DNA of 64,000 nt from CAXXHQ01 sp963665265 (GTDB lineage: Bacteria; Planctomycetota; Planctomycetia; Pirellulales; Thermoguttaceae): contig OY762224.2 of the NCBI GenBank assembly GCA_963665265.2, positions 3,224,001 to 3,288,000 of the forward strand. The letters run 5' to 3'. The translations under genes were made by a program, and so were the position numbers. The notes below the pieces were generated by a model, which worked only from the letters and a program-made list of their open reading frames with translations, was not told the origin of the DNA and ran no database searches. Shown one piece after another: positions 25,969 through 33,903 of this stretch. Position 1 is the stretch's first letter, and every line of letters starts with the position of its first letter.

Positions 25969-26892
25969 ATGGAAGAACAGGAAAATATTGACCTCCCTGA
26001 GATAACCCTGCTCGAATTGGAGTTTTCACGCACTCTGAATCCGGCAAATATCCGATGGTGCGCACCAGGAAAAATGAAAAAGTACAAGTTGCCCGACGGA
26101 CTCCGAAAGCTGAACTATTTAGCAAATGCTTGCATTGGATTTATTGAAGACCTTCGACGCGGTAATCTTAAATCCTGCATGATCGAGAACAGCCTTGGGG
26201 AGGCTGTCAGCCACTTTTATACGGATTTACGTCTCTTGGCGCTTGCGGTCAATGAAGGGCGACGTTTGTTGCCTAAATTCCAACGGGAATTGGCATCGAT
26301 AGCCGGTGGCGTTGTGTCTGCGTGCGGTGAATATGGAGTGAACGCCCATGAATTGGTTTTCCAACTTGCTAATGCGGTTGGCTCAAAAATTACAGGGGTC
26401 AGCGATTTGCAAGTTGACGAACTGCATGGTTGGATTATTGACGTCAATGGGGAAACAATGAGGCAGGCTTTGTCAGGAATCACGGTTGATAGTTTTGAGA
26501 AGCAGTATGCCCGGATGCAGAGGAAACTCAAATACGTTGATTTTCAGGAGATAGAACGCCTTAAAGTCCTCATCCATCGTGAATATCTAGTTGCCTCCCA
26601 AACGAACAGTCATCCTTCCGCTGATTGCGATGAGACGTCGCAAAGCGAAAAAGCGGACAAACAGGACAACAAAACGGACAAAAATAAAAAAAATACGCGG
26701 AAAATCGAGAAACCTCTCCCTCGTTCCGATCATGTTTCAGGATTGTGTCGCAGATTGCAAAAAGAGGTCCCCAAAGGGAGAACCAAGATCGAAATCGCCC
26801 GCGAATTTACATTTGATGAGTTTGGAAACGACTCAAAGGCTGCGGGGCTGCTGAGACAGGCTCGCCGTTACAAATATCTTTGGGAACAATAA
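25969..26892 (+). CDS. Hypothetical protein with a lysine-rich linker, element core gene
   Basis: This 307-residue protein is not recognised. The N-terminal ~200 residues are helical (LRKLNYLANACIGFIEDLRR, LRLLALAVNEGRRLL). A charged linker rich in K, N and D (ADKQDNKTDKNKKNTRK) follows at about residues 222-238, then a ~60-residue C-terminal domain ending GRTKIEIAREFTFDEFGNDS and ARRYKYLWEQ, which could bind DNA. The ATG at 25969 was chosen for its AAAGG site; the frame is open upstream to 25843. A terminator follows at 26900. The K/N-rich composition differs from the defence cargo to its left. Confidence 0.75.
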   Translation: MEEQENIDLPEITLLELEFSRTLNPANIRWCAPGKMKKYKLPDGLRKLNYLANACIGFIEDLRRGNLKSCMIENSLGEAVSHFYTDLRLLALAVNEGRRLLPKFQRELASIAGGVVSACGEYGVNAHELVFQLANAVGSKITGVSDLQVDELHGWIIDVNGETMRQALSGITVDSFEKQYARMQRKLKYVDFQEIERLKVLIHREYLVASQTNSHPSADCDETSQSEKADKQDNKTDKNKKNTRKIEKPLPRSDHVSGLCRRLQKEVPKGRTKIEIAREFTFDEFGNDSKAAGLLRQARRYKYLWEQ

Positions 26893-26899
26893 AACTATA

Positions 26900-26928
26900 A
26901 CTGTCCGTCCGGACAGTACGATTTTTTT
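26900..26928 (+). terminator. Rho-independent terminator
   Basis: ACTGTCC (26900-26906) pairs with GGACAGT (26911-26917) around a four-base loop and is followed by TACGATTTTTTT. It lies eight bases after the stop of the gene ending at 26892. The following 26929-27321 (393 bases) contains one open frame of 94 codons without a ribosome site or recognisable protein, which I do not call. Confidence 0.8.
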
Positions 26929-27321
26929 CTAAATTTAGCTTTGTACCATGCGTGTGTCAGTTTTTGATGCACTCAGAGGTACAGATCATGCTAATTAGTC
27001 GTGTTAGGGCAGTTATTGCCCCATCTCAAGTTATGCGATTTTCTCGCACCTGCGCAGGTAATACGCCCCTCGCTTCGAGCGTTTGCCGTTTGACAAAGTC
27101 TGATCGCAAAGGCGTCGCTAGTCAGGCCAAACAAATTGGCAGAACTCGCAATACGACGAAGGAATCGCTATCGAATTTTTTAAGCCGCATTGCATTTGGT
27201 AGGGGAATACCTCCTCCCGTGAGCGTCTTGGCGTAACACGAAGATTTTACCATTGAAATTCTGAAAAACGGCATCGAACAGCAGTTGCGAATTCCCCCCA
27301 AACTACCTCAAGGAAAAAACT

Positions 27322-28779
27322 ATGAACGGAAAAACGATTTCAGATTTGGCCGATATGCACTCCGAGAGCGACGCCGCTCTCGATAATCGCCAGCCCGTGG
27401 CAGAATTGGGACAAGTCCCAATTCGTAATATCCCAATTCGGAAAGTGTACCCGTCATACGAGAATAATCTTTTTTATCGCCCTGTGGATCCTGAGGATAC
27501 AGAGATTCTTGAGCTTGCCAAAAGCATAAAGACGCATGGAATTCAGGAACCGTTGATCATCACTCGCGATCACTGGATTATCTCCGGGCATCGCAGATTC
27601 AGGGCTGCGAAAATAGTTGGTCTCAAGGAAGTTCCATGCATAGTGCAAAATTTCAACAAGGACGACGACGGCAAAAAAAAGTTTATGCAACTGTTGCCAG
27701 AATGCAATAGACAGCGGGCAAAGACGTTTGACGAGAAGCTTCGGGAAGAGGTCGCTTCGGCAAATCCAGAGGAAGCTTACCACGCATTGATGAAGTTTCG
27801 GGAGGAGATGGTTGCCTGTAGTTTAGAGGACAGCTCTATCACGATCCGAGGGCGAAAGCGAAGGGCCGAGATCTCGCCGGCGAAATCGCCATTTCTGAAC
27901 GCGATTAAAACGTTGGTGGAATCCCTGCGCAATTTTTGGCCCTTATCAGACCGGCAGATTCATTATGGACTGCTGAACAATCCGCCATTAACTCACGCGT
28001 CCAAGCTAAATTCGCGCTACGGAAATACCCCTCAATGCTATAAGATGTTAACGGAATTGCTAACCCGGGCGAGACTGGAGGGGCAGATTCCCATGAACGC
28101 CATTTCTGATCCGACACGGCCGGTGAATGTGTGGAATGTTTTCGCGGACGTGCAGGTTTTCCAGCGTAGGGAACTTAATAATTTATTTAAAGGCTATTGG
28201 CGAAATCTTATGCAAAGCCAGCCGATGCATATCGAAATTATCGGAGAGAAAAACACGATTTTTCCTGTGATCCGCCCTATTGCGGCTCAGTACACGATTC
28301 CGTTGACGATTGGTCGCGGATTTTGCTCATTGCCGCCTAGGTACGCAATTGCGGAAAGATACCGTCGCAGCGGGAAAGACAAGTTGTGTCTTTTAATCCT
28401 AAGCGATTTTGATCCGGACGGAGAAGAAATTGCGCATTCGGTTGCGAGATCCCTTCGCGACGACTTCGACATTTTCGACATTGAACCAATCAAAGTCGCC
28501 TTAACTAAGCAACAGGTTGCGGACTTCAAGCTTCCGCCAGGAATGAAAGCCAAAAAAAAGTCGAGCAATTACAGAAAGTTCAAGGAAAGACATGGAGACA
28601 ATGTGTTTGAGCTAGAAGCGCTCGCGCCTGAAGATCTTCAGAAGCTATTGAAGAACGCGATTGACTCCGTAATTGCTCATGATGCATTCAAACATGAAGT
28701 AGATACCGAAAAGAAAGATGCGGCATCATTGGCAAACAGACGTCGTCAGATCCTTTCAATACTGAAAGAGTCCATATGA
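27322..28779 (+). CDS. ParB domain fused to a Spo11/TopoVI-A-like TOPRIM region
   Basis: This 485-residue protein has two domains. Residues ~30-110 form a ParB N-terminal domain (IKTHGIQEPLII, SGHRR at 88-92). Residues ~195-420 resemble the catalytic half of TopoVI-A/Spo11. A winged-helix-like stretch has LSDRQIHYGLL, whose Tyr215 sits like the catalytic tyrosine in the RxIYY motif. A TOPRIM domain follows, with IEIIGEKNT (Glu309), then LLILSDFDPDGEEIA (Asp362, Asp364). ParB domains bind CTP and DNA; a DNA-cleaving or DNA-binding role in replication, partition or excision fits its place between the cargo and the integrase. AAGGA precedes the ATG. The catalytic assignment is inference from motif layout. 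Confidence 0.75.
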   Translation: MNGKTISDLADMHSESDAALDNRQPVAELGQVPIRNIPIRKVYPSYENNLFYRPVDPEDTEILELAKSIKTHGIQEPLIITRDHWIISGHRRFRAAKIVGLKEVPCIVQNFNKDDDGKKKFMQLLPECNRQRAKTFDEKLREEVASANPEEAYHALMKFREEMVACSLEDSSITIRGRKRRAEISPAKSPFLNAIKTLVESLRNFWPLSDRQIHYGLLNNPPLTHASKLNSRYGNTPQCYKMLTELLTRARLEGQIPMNAISDPTRPVNVWNVFADVQVFQRRELNNLFKGYWRNLMQSQPMHIEIIGEKNTIFPVIRPIAAQYTIPLTIGRGFCSLPPRYAIAERYRRSGKDKLCLLILSDFDPDGEEIAHSVARSLRDDFDIFDIEPIKVALTKQQVADFKLPPGMKAKKKSSNYRKFKERHGDNVFELEALAPEDLQKLLKNAIDSVIAHDAFKHEVDTEKKDAASLANRRRQILSILKESI

Positions 28780-29031
28780 AAACCTTGAACTACAGGCATT
28801 TTTGCATCTTTAGTCGGAGGAAGATTGCCTGAGCGGGGTGAGGTCTTTGCGTTAGCCCAGGATAGATAACTTCAGGGCCGAGTCAAATGATTCGCAGGCG
28901 AGAAAAGCCTACGGCCACTCAAATGTTCGGCAAGGAAACCAAGCTGGCAATTCTTCAGGGAAGAACAATTTCGGCAGATTGTTCAGAAAAGCTAACGGCG
29001 AAACAGGAGGAATAGGTAAGGATTTTTAGTT

Positions 29032-29069
29032 AAAAACTGCTACACTTGATCACAAATGTAGCAGTTTTT
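29032..29069. terminator. Bidirectional terminator hairpin
   Basis: AAAAACTGCTACA (29032-29044) pairs perfectly with TGTAGCAGTTTTT (29057-29069) around 12 bases. The A-run before and T-run after the stem allow termination in both directions. It lies in a 436-base gap (28780-29215) that otherwise holds no gene. Confidence 0.75.
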
Positions 29070-29157
29070 AAGTGTGTCTTGAAACGTTCGTAAGTATGTT
29101 TACGTTGCGAATTCATTAAAAAAGGTTGCATTTTTTTGGCGGTAGGCTAAAACAGAA

Positions 29158-29191
29158 GAGCCGCCCAGGGGCAAGAATCCCTAGGCGGCTC
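29158..29191. terminator. GC-rich hairpin downstream of the minus-strand frame ending at 29216
   Basis: GAGCCGCC (29158-29165) pairs with GGCGGCTC (29184-29191), with an inner AGGG/CCCT pairing. On the minus strand it is followed by TTCTGTTTT, a weak U-tract. It would end a transcript coming from the doubtful gene at 29216-29617. Confidence 0.5.
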
Positions 29192-29215
29192 AAAATGCGA
29201 ATCGATGACGACATT

Positions 29216-29617
29216 CTACTCTTCCGACAGCTTATTGCAAGCTGTTTGTTCTGAGTTCACCGACGTCATTGCAATCGCTTGAACAGTATGCTGCAAGCCG
29301 TCAATCATGATGGCGGGGTGGCGTAAGTCGCGCAGCCTCTTAACAGAAATAGGGCGACTTGAATAAAGAAACCGCCGGTTGACAGTTCCCGGCGCGTCGT
29401 AGCAAGCGAGGATTGCGAATCGATTATGGCGGATCGAACCGCCGCGAAAATCTGGTTCCCGCGTAACGGCGGGTTTATCCGGGCAACGCGCACGTAGTTG
29501 ATCGTGCAAGGACGCTGCGTCCCGGTCCACACGCGATGAATAAAAAACCGGACATATAAGCGAGTCGAACGACGGTGGCTCCGGCCATGTAGCGTGCGCA
29601 GCAGCGGATCGACGCAA
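29216..29617 (-). CDS. Doubtful small gene or decayed gene
   Basis: The frame gives 133 residues ending SVKRLRDLRHPAIMIDGLQH and TVQAIAMTSVNSEQTACNKL. The last ~45 residues look protein-like and a hairpin lies 25 bases after the stop, but the N-terminal part is rich in R, S and C and overlaps another long minus-strand frame (29305-29841). It may be the 3' end of a gene whose 5' part has decayed. No ribosome site or known motif was seen. The stretch 29618-29967 holds no gene I can support. Confidence 0.25.
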   Translation of the reverse strand: MRRSAAAHATWPEPPSFDSLICPVFYSSRVDRDAASLHDQLRARCPDKPAVTREPDFRGGSIRHNRFAILACYDAPGTVNRRFLYSSRPISVKRLRDLRHPAIMIDGLQHTVQAIAMTSVNSEQTACNKLSEE

Positions 29618-29967
29618 TACTGGGACGGGGTGCGCAAACGCAACTCATCGCCAGGGAAGCGTCCTTTGCGCGAATCGGCCGAAGCAAGATGCGGTGGAAC
29701 GCAACGGATCGTTTTTTCGTTCCTCGCAACAACCGCCAAACAGATTTTCCCGATGCATATATCGCTCCAAATGGTATTGCCGAAGCCGCATTGACTAGAA
29801 TTTGTTTGCCGTGTTATGCAGCGCTGTGCAGCGTTATGCAAATAGGCGTTTCTAGAATGTGATAATAATACTAATTGCTCTTAAAAAACTATTGAAATTG
29901 CACCACAGACACGTATATCATGCAGCAATCGCAGGTCGTCTATTAATACGTCACGCGATGAGTCGTT

Positions 29968-30171
29968 ATGCCGAAGACGGGCGTCAGTCTAGCGGCAATA
30001 CAGTTGGAGCGACGATCGCAAGCACTGGCCATTCTGCGAGAAAAGGAGCCCAAGTCAGCAGCCCCCGTTTCAAGGATGGAGCGGACGTCTTTGAAGGGGA
30101 TTGCAGGCCTTTGCAGCCAGGACGTTCTTCAGAGAACGCAAATCGAAATGACCGTCACAGGAGGAAAGTAG
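29968..30171 (+). CDS. Possible small protein upstream of the ParB-like gene
   Basis: This 67-residue frame begins MPKTGVSLAAIQLERRSQAL and ends SLKGIAGLCSQDVLQRTQIE. Its TAG stop is directly followed by the ATG of the ParB-like gene, as in a coupled operon. The sequence is basic and could fold as a small helical DNA-binding protein, but no motif is decisive and no ribosome site precedes the ATG. It may be only the leader of the next gene. Confidence 0.4.
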   Translation: MPKTGVSLAAIQLERRSQALAILREKEPKSAAPVSRMERTSLKGIAGLCSQDVLQRTQIEMTVTGGK

Positions 30172-31140
30172 ATGGTAGCGCCTAGTGAGAAGACAGACGT
30201 AGTTTTAGTCGAGCTTGACTGCATTGACCTGAGTCTCCAAACCAGACTCGCCTTATCGAAAAATGCCGTGGCTGATTACGCGGAAGCCATTGCGGCCGGC
30301 GCTGAAATGGAGCCCGCGTTAATCGTTGAAGACGATGACGGACATCGATGGCTTGCATGCGGGCACCATCGCTTAGAAGCGTATCGCTCCATCGGCCGCA
30401 CGAGTATGCCGTGCCGCATAAAATCCGGCTCAAAGTTGGATGCGATTCGCATCGGAATCGACGATAACGCAAAACACGTCGGAGTTCGGCTTACAAACAA
30501 AGACAAGCGGCATGCTGCGCAACTCGTATTAGAGAAGTTCGCGACGCTTTCGGATCGAACCGTTGCGGAAATCGTCAAGCTAAGTCATCCGACGATCGCT
30601 CGATTGAGAGCCGGGACGCCAGGTGGTAAATTTTCCACCTGCCGACTCGGGATGGACGGAAAATCGTATCTGTTAACGCCTCGTGCCGTTGCATCGCCGA
30701 AACATGCGTCAGACAAGTGTAACTGCGGCTCGGAATGGGAAAGCGACGGAAACGGCGGGCGGTTTTGCCTGGCCTGCGGCGTGAATCACTCGCTAACGCC
30801 GTCACTTCCGCAGGAGGAGCCGAAAGCGACGCCTCCGACATCTCATAGCGCCCCCGAGAATATAAAGGAGGCAAATGCAATCGGCGGAGCAAAAAGCCGC
30901 CCTCGGCCCACGGTTTATCCCTTCGACCAAGTTGACAAAAGCATAGGTGCGGTCATGCGAGCATTGGACACGTTAAATGCGGCTGCCCCCTCACGTATAC
31001 ATCACGAGGATGGGTTGGCGTTGGCAAAGGAGATGATCGTTGCGTTAAAGGAGTGGGCTGAGGCGTTCGGTTTTGAATTATCCGCATACAAACCGAAAAA
31101 CACCTCCCTCAACTATGCGATGGGGATAATCAATCAGTGA
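30172..31140 (+). CDS. ParB-like protein with a zinc ribbon
   Basis: This is a 322-residue protein. Residues ~10-110 form a ParB/Srx-like domain: MEPALIVEDDDGHRWLACGH then HRLEAYRSIGRTSMPC, where GHHR replaces the usual GHRR. An HTH-like stretch (VAEIVKLSHPTIARLRAG) follows. A four-cysteine ribbon CNCG...CLACG lies around residues 184-203, then a proline-rich linker and a helical C-terminus. GGAGGAAAG gives a strong ribosome site. It is the second ParB-type protein in the element core. The role is probably copy control, partition or transcription control of the element rather than chromosome segregation. Confidence 0.8.
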   Translation: MVAPSEKTDVVLVELDCIDLSLQTRLALSKNAVADYAEAIAAGAEMEPALIVEDDDGHRWLACGHHRLEAYRSIGRTSMPCRIKSGSKLDAIRIGIDDNAKHVGVRLTNKDKRHAAQLVLEKFATLSDRTVAEIVKLSHPTIARLRAGTPGGKFSTCRLGMDGKSYLLTPRAVASPKHASDKCNCGSEWESDGNGGRFCLACGVNHSLTPSLPQEEPKATPPTSHSAPENIKEANAIGGAKSRPRPTVYPFDQVDKSIGAVMRALDTLNAAAPSRIHHEDGLALAKEMIVALKEWAEAFGFELSAYKPKNTSLNYAMGIINQ

Positions 31141-31294
31141 CGGGGCTGTAGCGAGGAAATTTTCTCGCTCGCGCGAGGGAGCGGTTTGGAAAAAGAATTT
31201 GCGAGAACGGAGATTAAGCGGTTGCGTGCAGGTTACCGGATTTGGCCGAGCGGACGGTGCGCAACAATTCCGAGGAACGAGATTTTGAATCATC

Positions 31295-31609
31295 ATGGAT
31301 CACGAACGAATTTTACGAGTGGTCGCCGAGGAAATTGCCAAGGCGAAAGAACAAGATCAAAAGCCGGCCGATAGAGGAACTAATCGACCGAAGGACCGCC
31401 TGTTTGAGGACGGGAGGCTGGCCTATACTCAAAGGGAAGCTGCGAAACTGCTGGGCGTATGCCAAGCAACGGTCCACCATTTGGTCCAGGCCGGAAAGCT
31501 TCGCGAATTTAAGATCGGCGCCAAATGCTATTACGCGCGACGCGCCTTGCTGAATTTCATCCGATCCGCCGAGTCGGAACAGTTGGCGGGAAAGACGAGC
31601 GACGCTTAA
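31295..31609 (+). CDS. Excisionase-like HTH protein
   Basis: This is a 104-residue protein. Residues ~45-92 form a MerR/excisionase-type winged helix (YTQREAAKLLGVCQATVHHL, then VQAGKLREFKIGAKCYY and RRALLNFI). The N-terminal part is charged and helical. Such proteins bend DNA next to att sites and set the direction of tyrosine recombinases. It is located 740 bases before the integrase and upstream of the toxin-antitoxin pair, as expected for a directionality factor. Overlapping frames in this stretch are shadows. No symbol is given because function is inferred from fold and place. Confidence 0.8.
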   Translation: MDHERILRVVAEEIAKAKEQDQKPADRGTNRPKDRLFEDGRLAYTQREAAKLLGVCQATVHHLVQAGKLREFKIGAKCYYARRALLNFIRSAESEQLAGKTSDA

Positions 31610-31695
31610 CTATGACGTTTCGATGCGACAATACCGTCGGCGTTTCGAGCCTTAAGCAGCCCCTCGGACAATCCGAACCGGACGGCCCTGCGGGC

Positions 31696-31750
31696 TTGAC
31701 CGCCGACGGTTTTTAACCGATAATGTACATATAGGGCGCCACGTACATTA
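31696..31750 (+). promoter_or_regulatory. Promoter and operator of the toxin-antitoxin pair
   Basis: TTGACC (31696-31701) and GATAAT (31719-31724) are 17 bases apart, a near-consensus sigma-70 promoter. TAATGTAC (31721-31728) and GTACATTA (31743-31750) form a perfect 8-bp inverted repeat that overlaps the -10 box and the start site. That is where Phd-type antitoxins bind to repress their own operon. The antitoxin ATG follows 19 bases later behind GGGAG. Confidence 0.7.
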
Positions 31751-31769
31751 GTTTCAGGGAGCGAACGCA

Positions 31770-32015
31770 ATGGAAGTCGGAATAGCGGACCTTCGCAAAG
31801 ACGTTTCGGACATCGTGAACCGGGTTATTTATCAAGGGGAACGAGCGGTTCTGCAACGCCGGGGTAAGAACGTCGCGGCGATCGTTTCGCTTGAAGACCT
31901 CGCCCGGCTCGAAGCTCTTGAAGACGAAGCGGACCTACGAGCGGCGAAGAAAGCCCGCAAGGAAAAAGGCGCCGTCGCGTTAAAAGACGTGAAGGCCCGA
32001 TTGGGGATGAAGTAG
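31770..32015 (+). CDS. Phd/YefM-type antitoxin
   Basis: This 81-residue protein has a typical Phd/YefM N-terminus (EVGIADLRKDVSDIVNRVIY then QGERAVLQRRGKNVAAIVSL EDLARLE), which dimerises and binds the operator. The charged C-terminal tail (AAKKARKEKGAVALKDVKAR) would wrap the toxin. It should neutralise the RelE-like product encoded one base downstream and repress its own promoter at the 31721-31750 inverted repeat. In a mobile element such a pair stabilises inheritance. Confidence 0.9.
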   Translation: MEVGIADLRKDVSDIVNRVIYQGERAVLQRRGKNVAAIVSLEDLARLEALEDEADLRAAKKARKEKGAVALKDVKARLGMK

Positions 32016-32016
32016 C

Positions 32017-32283
32017 ATGCCCCAGCGTTACGAAATCCTGTTTGCGCCCTCGGTCGAACGGGCGTTGCGAAAGTTGCCGACCGACGCTCAACGTCGAATC
32101 GTTCGAGCCGTCGAAGCATTAAGCGACGATCCCCGGCCGGACGGCGTTAAAAAACTGGCGGGCGACGAAAACCTTTGGCGAATCCGTGTCGGAGATTACC
32201 GTATCGTCTATGAGATTCACGATCGACGCCTCGTCGTCTTGATCCTCCGCGTCGCCCATCGAAAAGACGTTTACCGCAATTAG
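32017..32283 (+). CDS. RelE/ParE-superfamily toxin
   Basis: This 88-residue protein has the RelE fold pattern: YEILFAPSVERALRKLPTD, then VEALSDDPRPDGVKKLAG and LWRIRVGDYRIVYEIHDRRL with the conserved RVGDYRIVY strand. RelE toxins cut mRNA on the ribosome, while ParE members inhibit gyrase; the basic strand favours RelE but does not prove it. The ATG follows the antitoxin stop by one base. It ends 65 bases before the integrase start, so read-through into the integrase gene is possible. Confidence 0.9.
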   Translation: MPQRYEILFAPSVERALRKLPTDAQRRIVRAVEALSDDPRPDGVKKLAGDENLWRIRVGDYRIVYEIHDRRLVVLILRVAHRKDVYRN

Positions 32284-32347
32284 AATTACCACGACGAACT
32301 GAATGCGAATTCCTGGCTTACGCATTGCACGGAAGGAAACAAAAAAC

Positions 32348-33655
32348 ATGGCGAGCCTCATTTGCGGAAAAGACGGACGGCGACGGATTTCGTTCTATGA
32401 CGTAAACCATGATCGCAAAACGATCACGCTCGGCCGGATGGCGAAAAAGGACTGCGAGAGCGTTTGCGGCTACGTGGAAAAAATCGTTTCGTCGCAGTTG
32501 GCCGGCCAGGCGGTCGATCCGAAAACGGCGGCATGGTTAGGGGAGATAGGCGACCAGTTGCATGCCAAGCTGTCGGCCGTAGGGTTAGCTCCCGAGCGAA
32601 ACAATATGTCGTTGGAGCGGTTTACGCAGTCTTTTATTGACGGTCGCCATGACGTAAAGCCCGGAACGAAAGAAATCTGGAAACAAAACGCAAAGGCTTT
32701 GATTGAACGTCTTGGGGCAAATTGTCGGCTTACCGACGTTACCGTGGCGGACGCCGAGGATTACAAACAGGCGTTGGTGAAACGGGGGTTGAAATCGCCG
32801 ACGATCGGTAAGCGATTGCAGGGGGCGAAGATGTTTTTCGCGGCCGCCTTGAAACGCAAGTTGATTGCGGAGAACCCGTTCGCCGATGTTCGGATAAACG
32901 CCGTCGTCGATGAAAGCCGTAACGTCTTCGTTGACCGCACGACGATTTACAGGGTGATGGAGTATGCGCCCGACGCCGAGTGGCGAGCGATCATCGCACT
33001 TTGTCGGTTTGCCGGCTTACGCTGTCCATCCGAAGTCCTGTCCCTCAAGTGGACCGATATTAATTGGGCCGAAAAGACGATTCGAATTACTAGCCCGAAG
33101 ACGGCGCACCACGAGGGCGGCCAATATCGCCTCATTCCGTTCTTTCCCGAGCTTGTCACGCCATTGTTGGAAGCCCAAGAGCTTGCGCCCGAGGGAGCGG
33201 TTTACGTCATTTCCCGGCATCGGTCGCAAGCCGAGTCGCCTAAGGGGTGGCGAAATACGAATTTGCGGAGCGACTTTCTGGACATCATCTGGAAGGCGGG
33301 CGTCAAAGAATGGCCAAAATTATTCCATGCTCTTCGAGGAAGCTGCGAGACGGAGCTAATCGAGCGGTTTCCGATTCAGACCGTCACAAAATGGCTTGGA
33401 AACAGCCCGAAAGTAGCCCTAAAGCACTACCTTCGCGTTTTGCCTGAGCATTTTGAGAAAGCCGTGAGCGAAACGATCGACGATCCTGAAAAGTTGGCGC
33501 AAAATCGTGCGCACAACACGTCGAAATGGCGCAAAGTGGCGCAAACCCCAAAAACAAGAAACCCCGTTTTTTCCGAGGAAAAGCGAGGTTTTCAAAATTA
33601 TTCGACGGCCAAAATAGCGGCGGTAGGATTCGAACCTACGACACGCGGATTATGA
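32348..33655 (+). CDS. int: Tyrosine integrase of the element
   Basis: This is a 435-residue tyrosine recombinase. An SAM-like core-binding domain (SLERFTQSFIDGRHDVKPGT) precedes the catalytic domain with Arg225 (RFAGLRCPSEVL), His327-x-x-Arg330 (HALRG), the WLGNS segment and nucleophile Tyr361 (LKHYLRVL). The ATG at 32348 has AAGGAAA before it; an upstream ATG at 32303 lacks a site. The last residues (AAVGFEPTTRGL) are encoded by the antisense strand of the tRNA-Met gene, which overlaps by 41 bases. This catalyses integration into, and excision from, that tRNA. A near-identical copy ends at 360. Confidence 0.95.
   Translation: MASLICGKDGRRRISFYDVNHDRKTITLGRMAKKDCESVCGYVEKIVSSQLAGQAVDPKTAAWLGEIGDQLHAKLSAVGLAPERNNMSLERFTQSFIDGRHDVKPGTKEIWKQNAKALIERLGANCRLTDVTVADAEDYKQALVKRGLKSPTIGKRLQGAKMFFAAALKRKLIAENPFADVRINAVVDESRNVFVDRTTIYRVMEYAPDAEWRAIIALCRFAGLRCPSEVLSLKWTDINWAEKTIRITSPKTAHHEGGQYRLIPFFPELVTPLLEAQELAPEGAVYVISRHRSQAESPKGWRNTNLRSDFLDIIWKAGVKEWPKLFHALRGSCETELIERFPIQTVTKWLGNSPKVALKHYLRVLPEHFEKAVSETIDDPEKLAQNRAHNTSKWRKVAQTPKTRNPVFSEEKRGFQNYSTAKIAAVGFEPTTRGL
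33494..33545 (+). repeat. TGGCGCAAA direct repeats, possible integrase arm sites (right side)
   Basis: TGGCGCAAA occurs at 33495-33503, 33527-33535 and 33537-33545, inside the integrase 3' end, 65-115 bases from the att core. The same nonamer is at 248-256, 280-288 and 434-442 around the left core. A longer 22-base block starting TTGGCGCAAAATCG is identical at 33494-33515, 247-268 and 433-454. Repeats on both sides of a core are typical arm-type binding sites. Confidence 0.45.
33610..33633. repeat. Right attachment site within tRNA-Met
   Basis: This is the 24-bp core identical to 353-376. It covers the tRNA 3' acceptor strand and part of the T-arm. The tRNA stays complete at this junction, so the element lies to the left and the chromosome to the right. 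Confidence 0.85.
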
Positions 33656-33688
33656 TTCCGCTGCTCTAACCAACTGAGCTACGCCGCC
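33615..33688 (-). tRNA. tRNA-Met(CAT)
   Basis: On the minus strand the 74 bases fold as a complete cloverleaf: acceptor GGCGGCG with CGCCGCT (a G-U end pair), D-arm GCTC/GAGC, anticodon stem GCGGA/TCCGC with loop ATCATAA, T-arm GTAGG/CCTAC around TTCGAAT, discriminator A. The anticodon is CAT. It could be elongator Met or an Ile-CAU tRNA needing lysidine; the G1-U72 pair leaves this open. CCA is not encoded. It is the integration target of the element. Confidence 0.95.
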
Positions 33689-33852
33689 GTGAACTTTTTC
33701 CCAACGCCCCGCAAAGCGGTCGCGAATGCGATTAGTTCTATCGGTTGAAAAACGCCGCTTGTTCCAGGAAAATTCCGCTAGAAATTCTCGCGGTAAAACC
33801 GGCCTAAACCACCGAAAAACTCATTATAAATTCCCGAAAAACGGAACGCAAT

Positions 33853-33876
33853 GGGCTGAAACCGACTTTTCAGCCC
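33853..33876 (-). terminator. Hairpin after the secreted-protein gene
   Basis: GGGCTGAAA (33853-33861) pairs with TTTCAGCCC (33868-33876). It lies 28 bases past the stop of the minus-strand gene ending at 33904, with a delayed T-run (GTTTTT) on that strand. It is a likely but not ideal terminator. The rest of 33689-33903 holds nothing else recognisable. Confidence 0.5.
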
Positions 33877-33903
33877 CCTCCAATCCATTTTTTCACTAAT
33901 TTT

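Noticed and set aside
26952..27236. 94-codon frame between the terminator and the ParB-TOPRIM gene
   Set aside because: No ribosome site, no motif, and composition unlike its neighbours.
29305..29841. 178-codon minus-strand frame
   Set aside because: Rich in R, C and H with no motif, and overlapping another frame; probably not coding.
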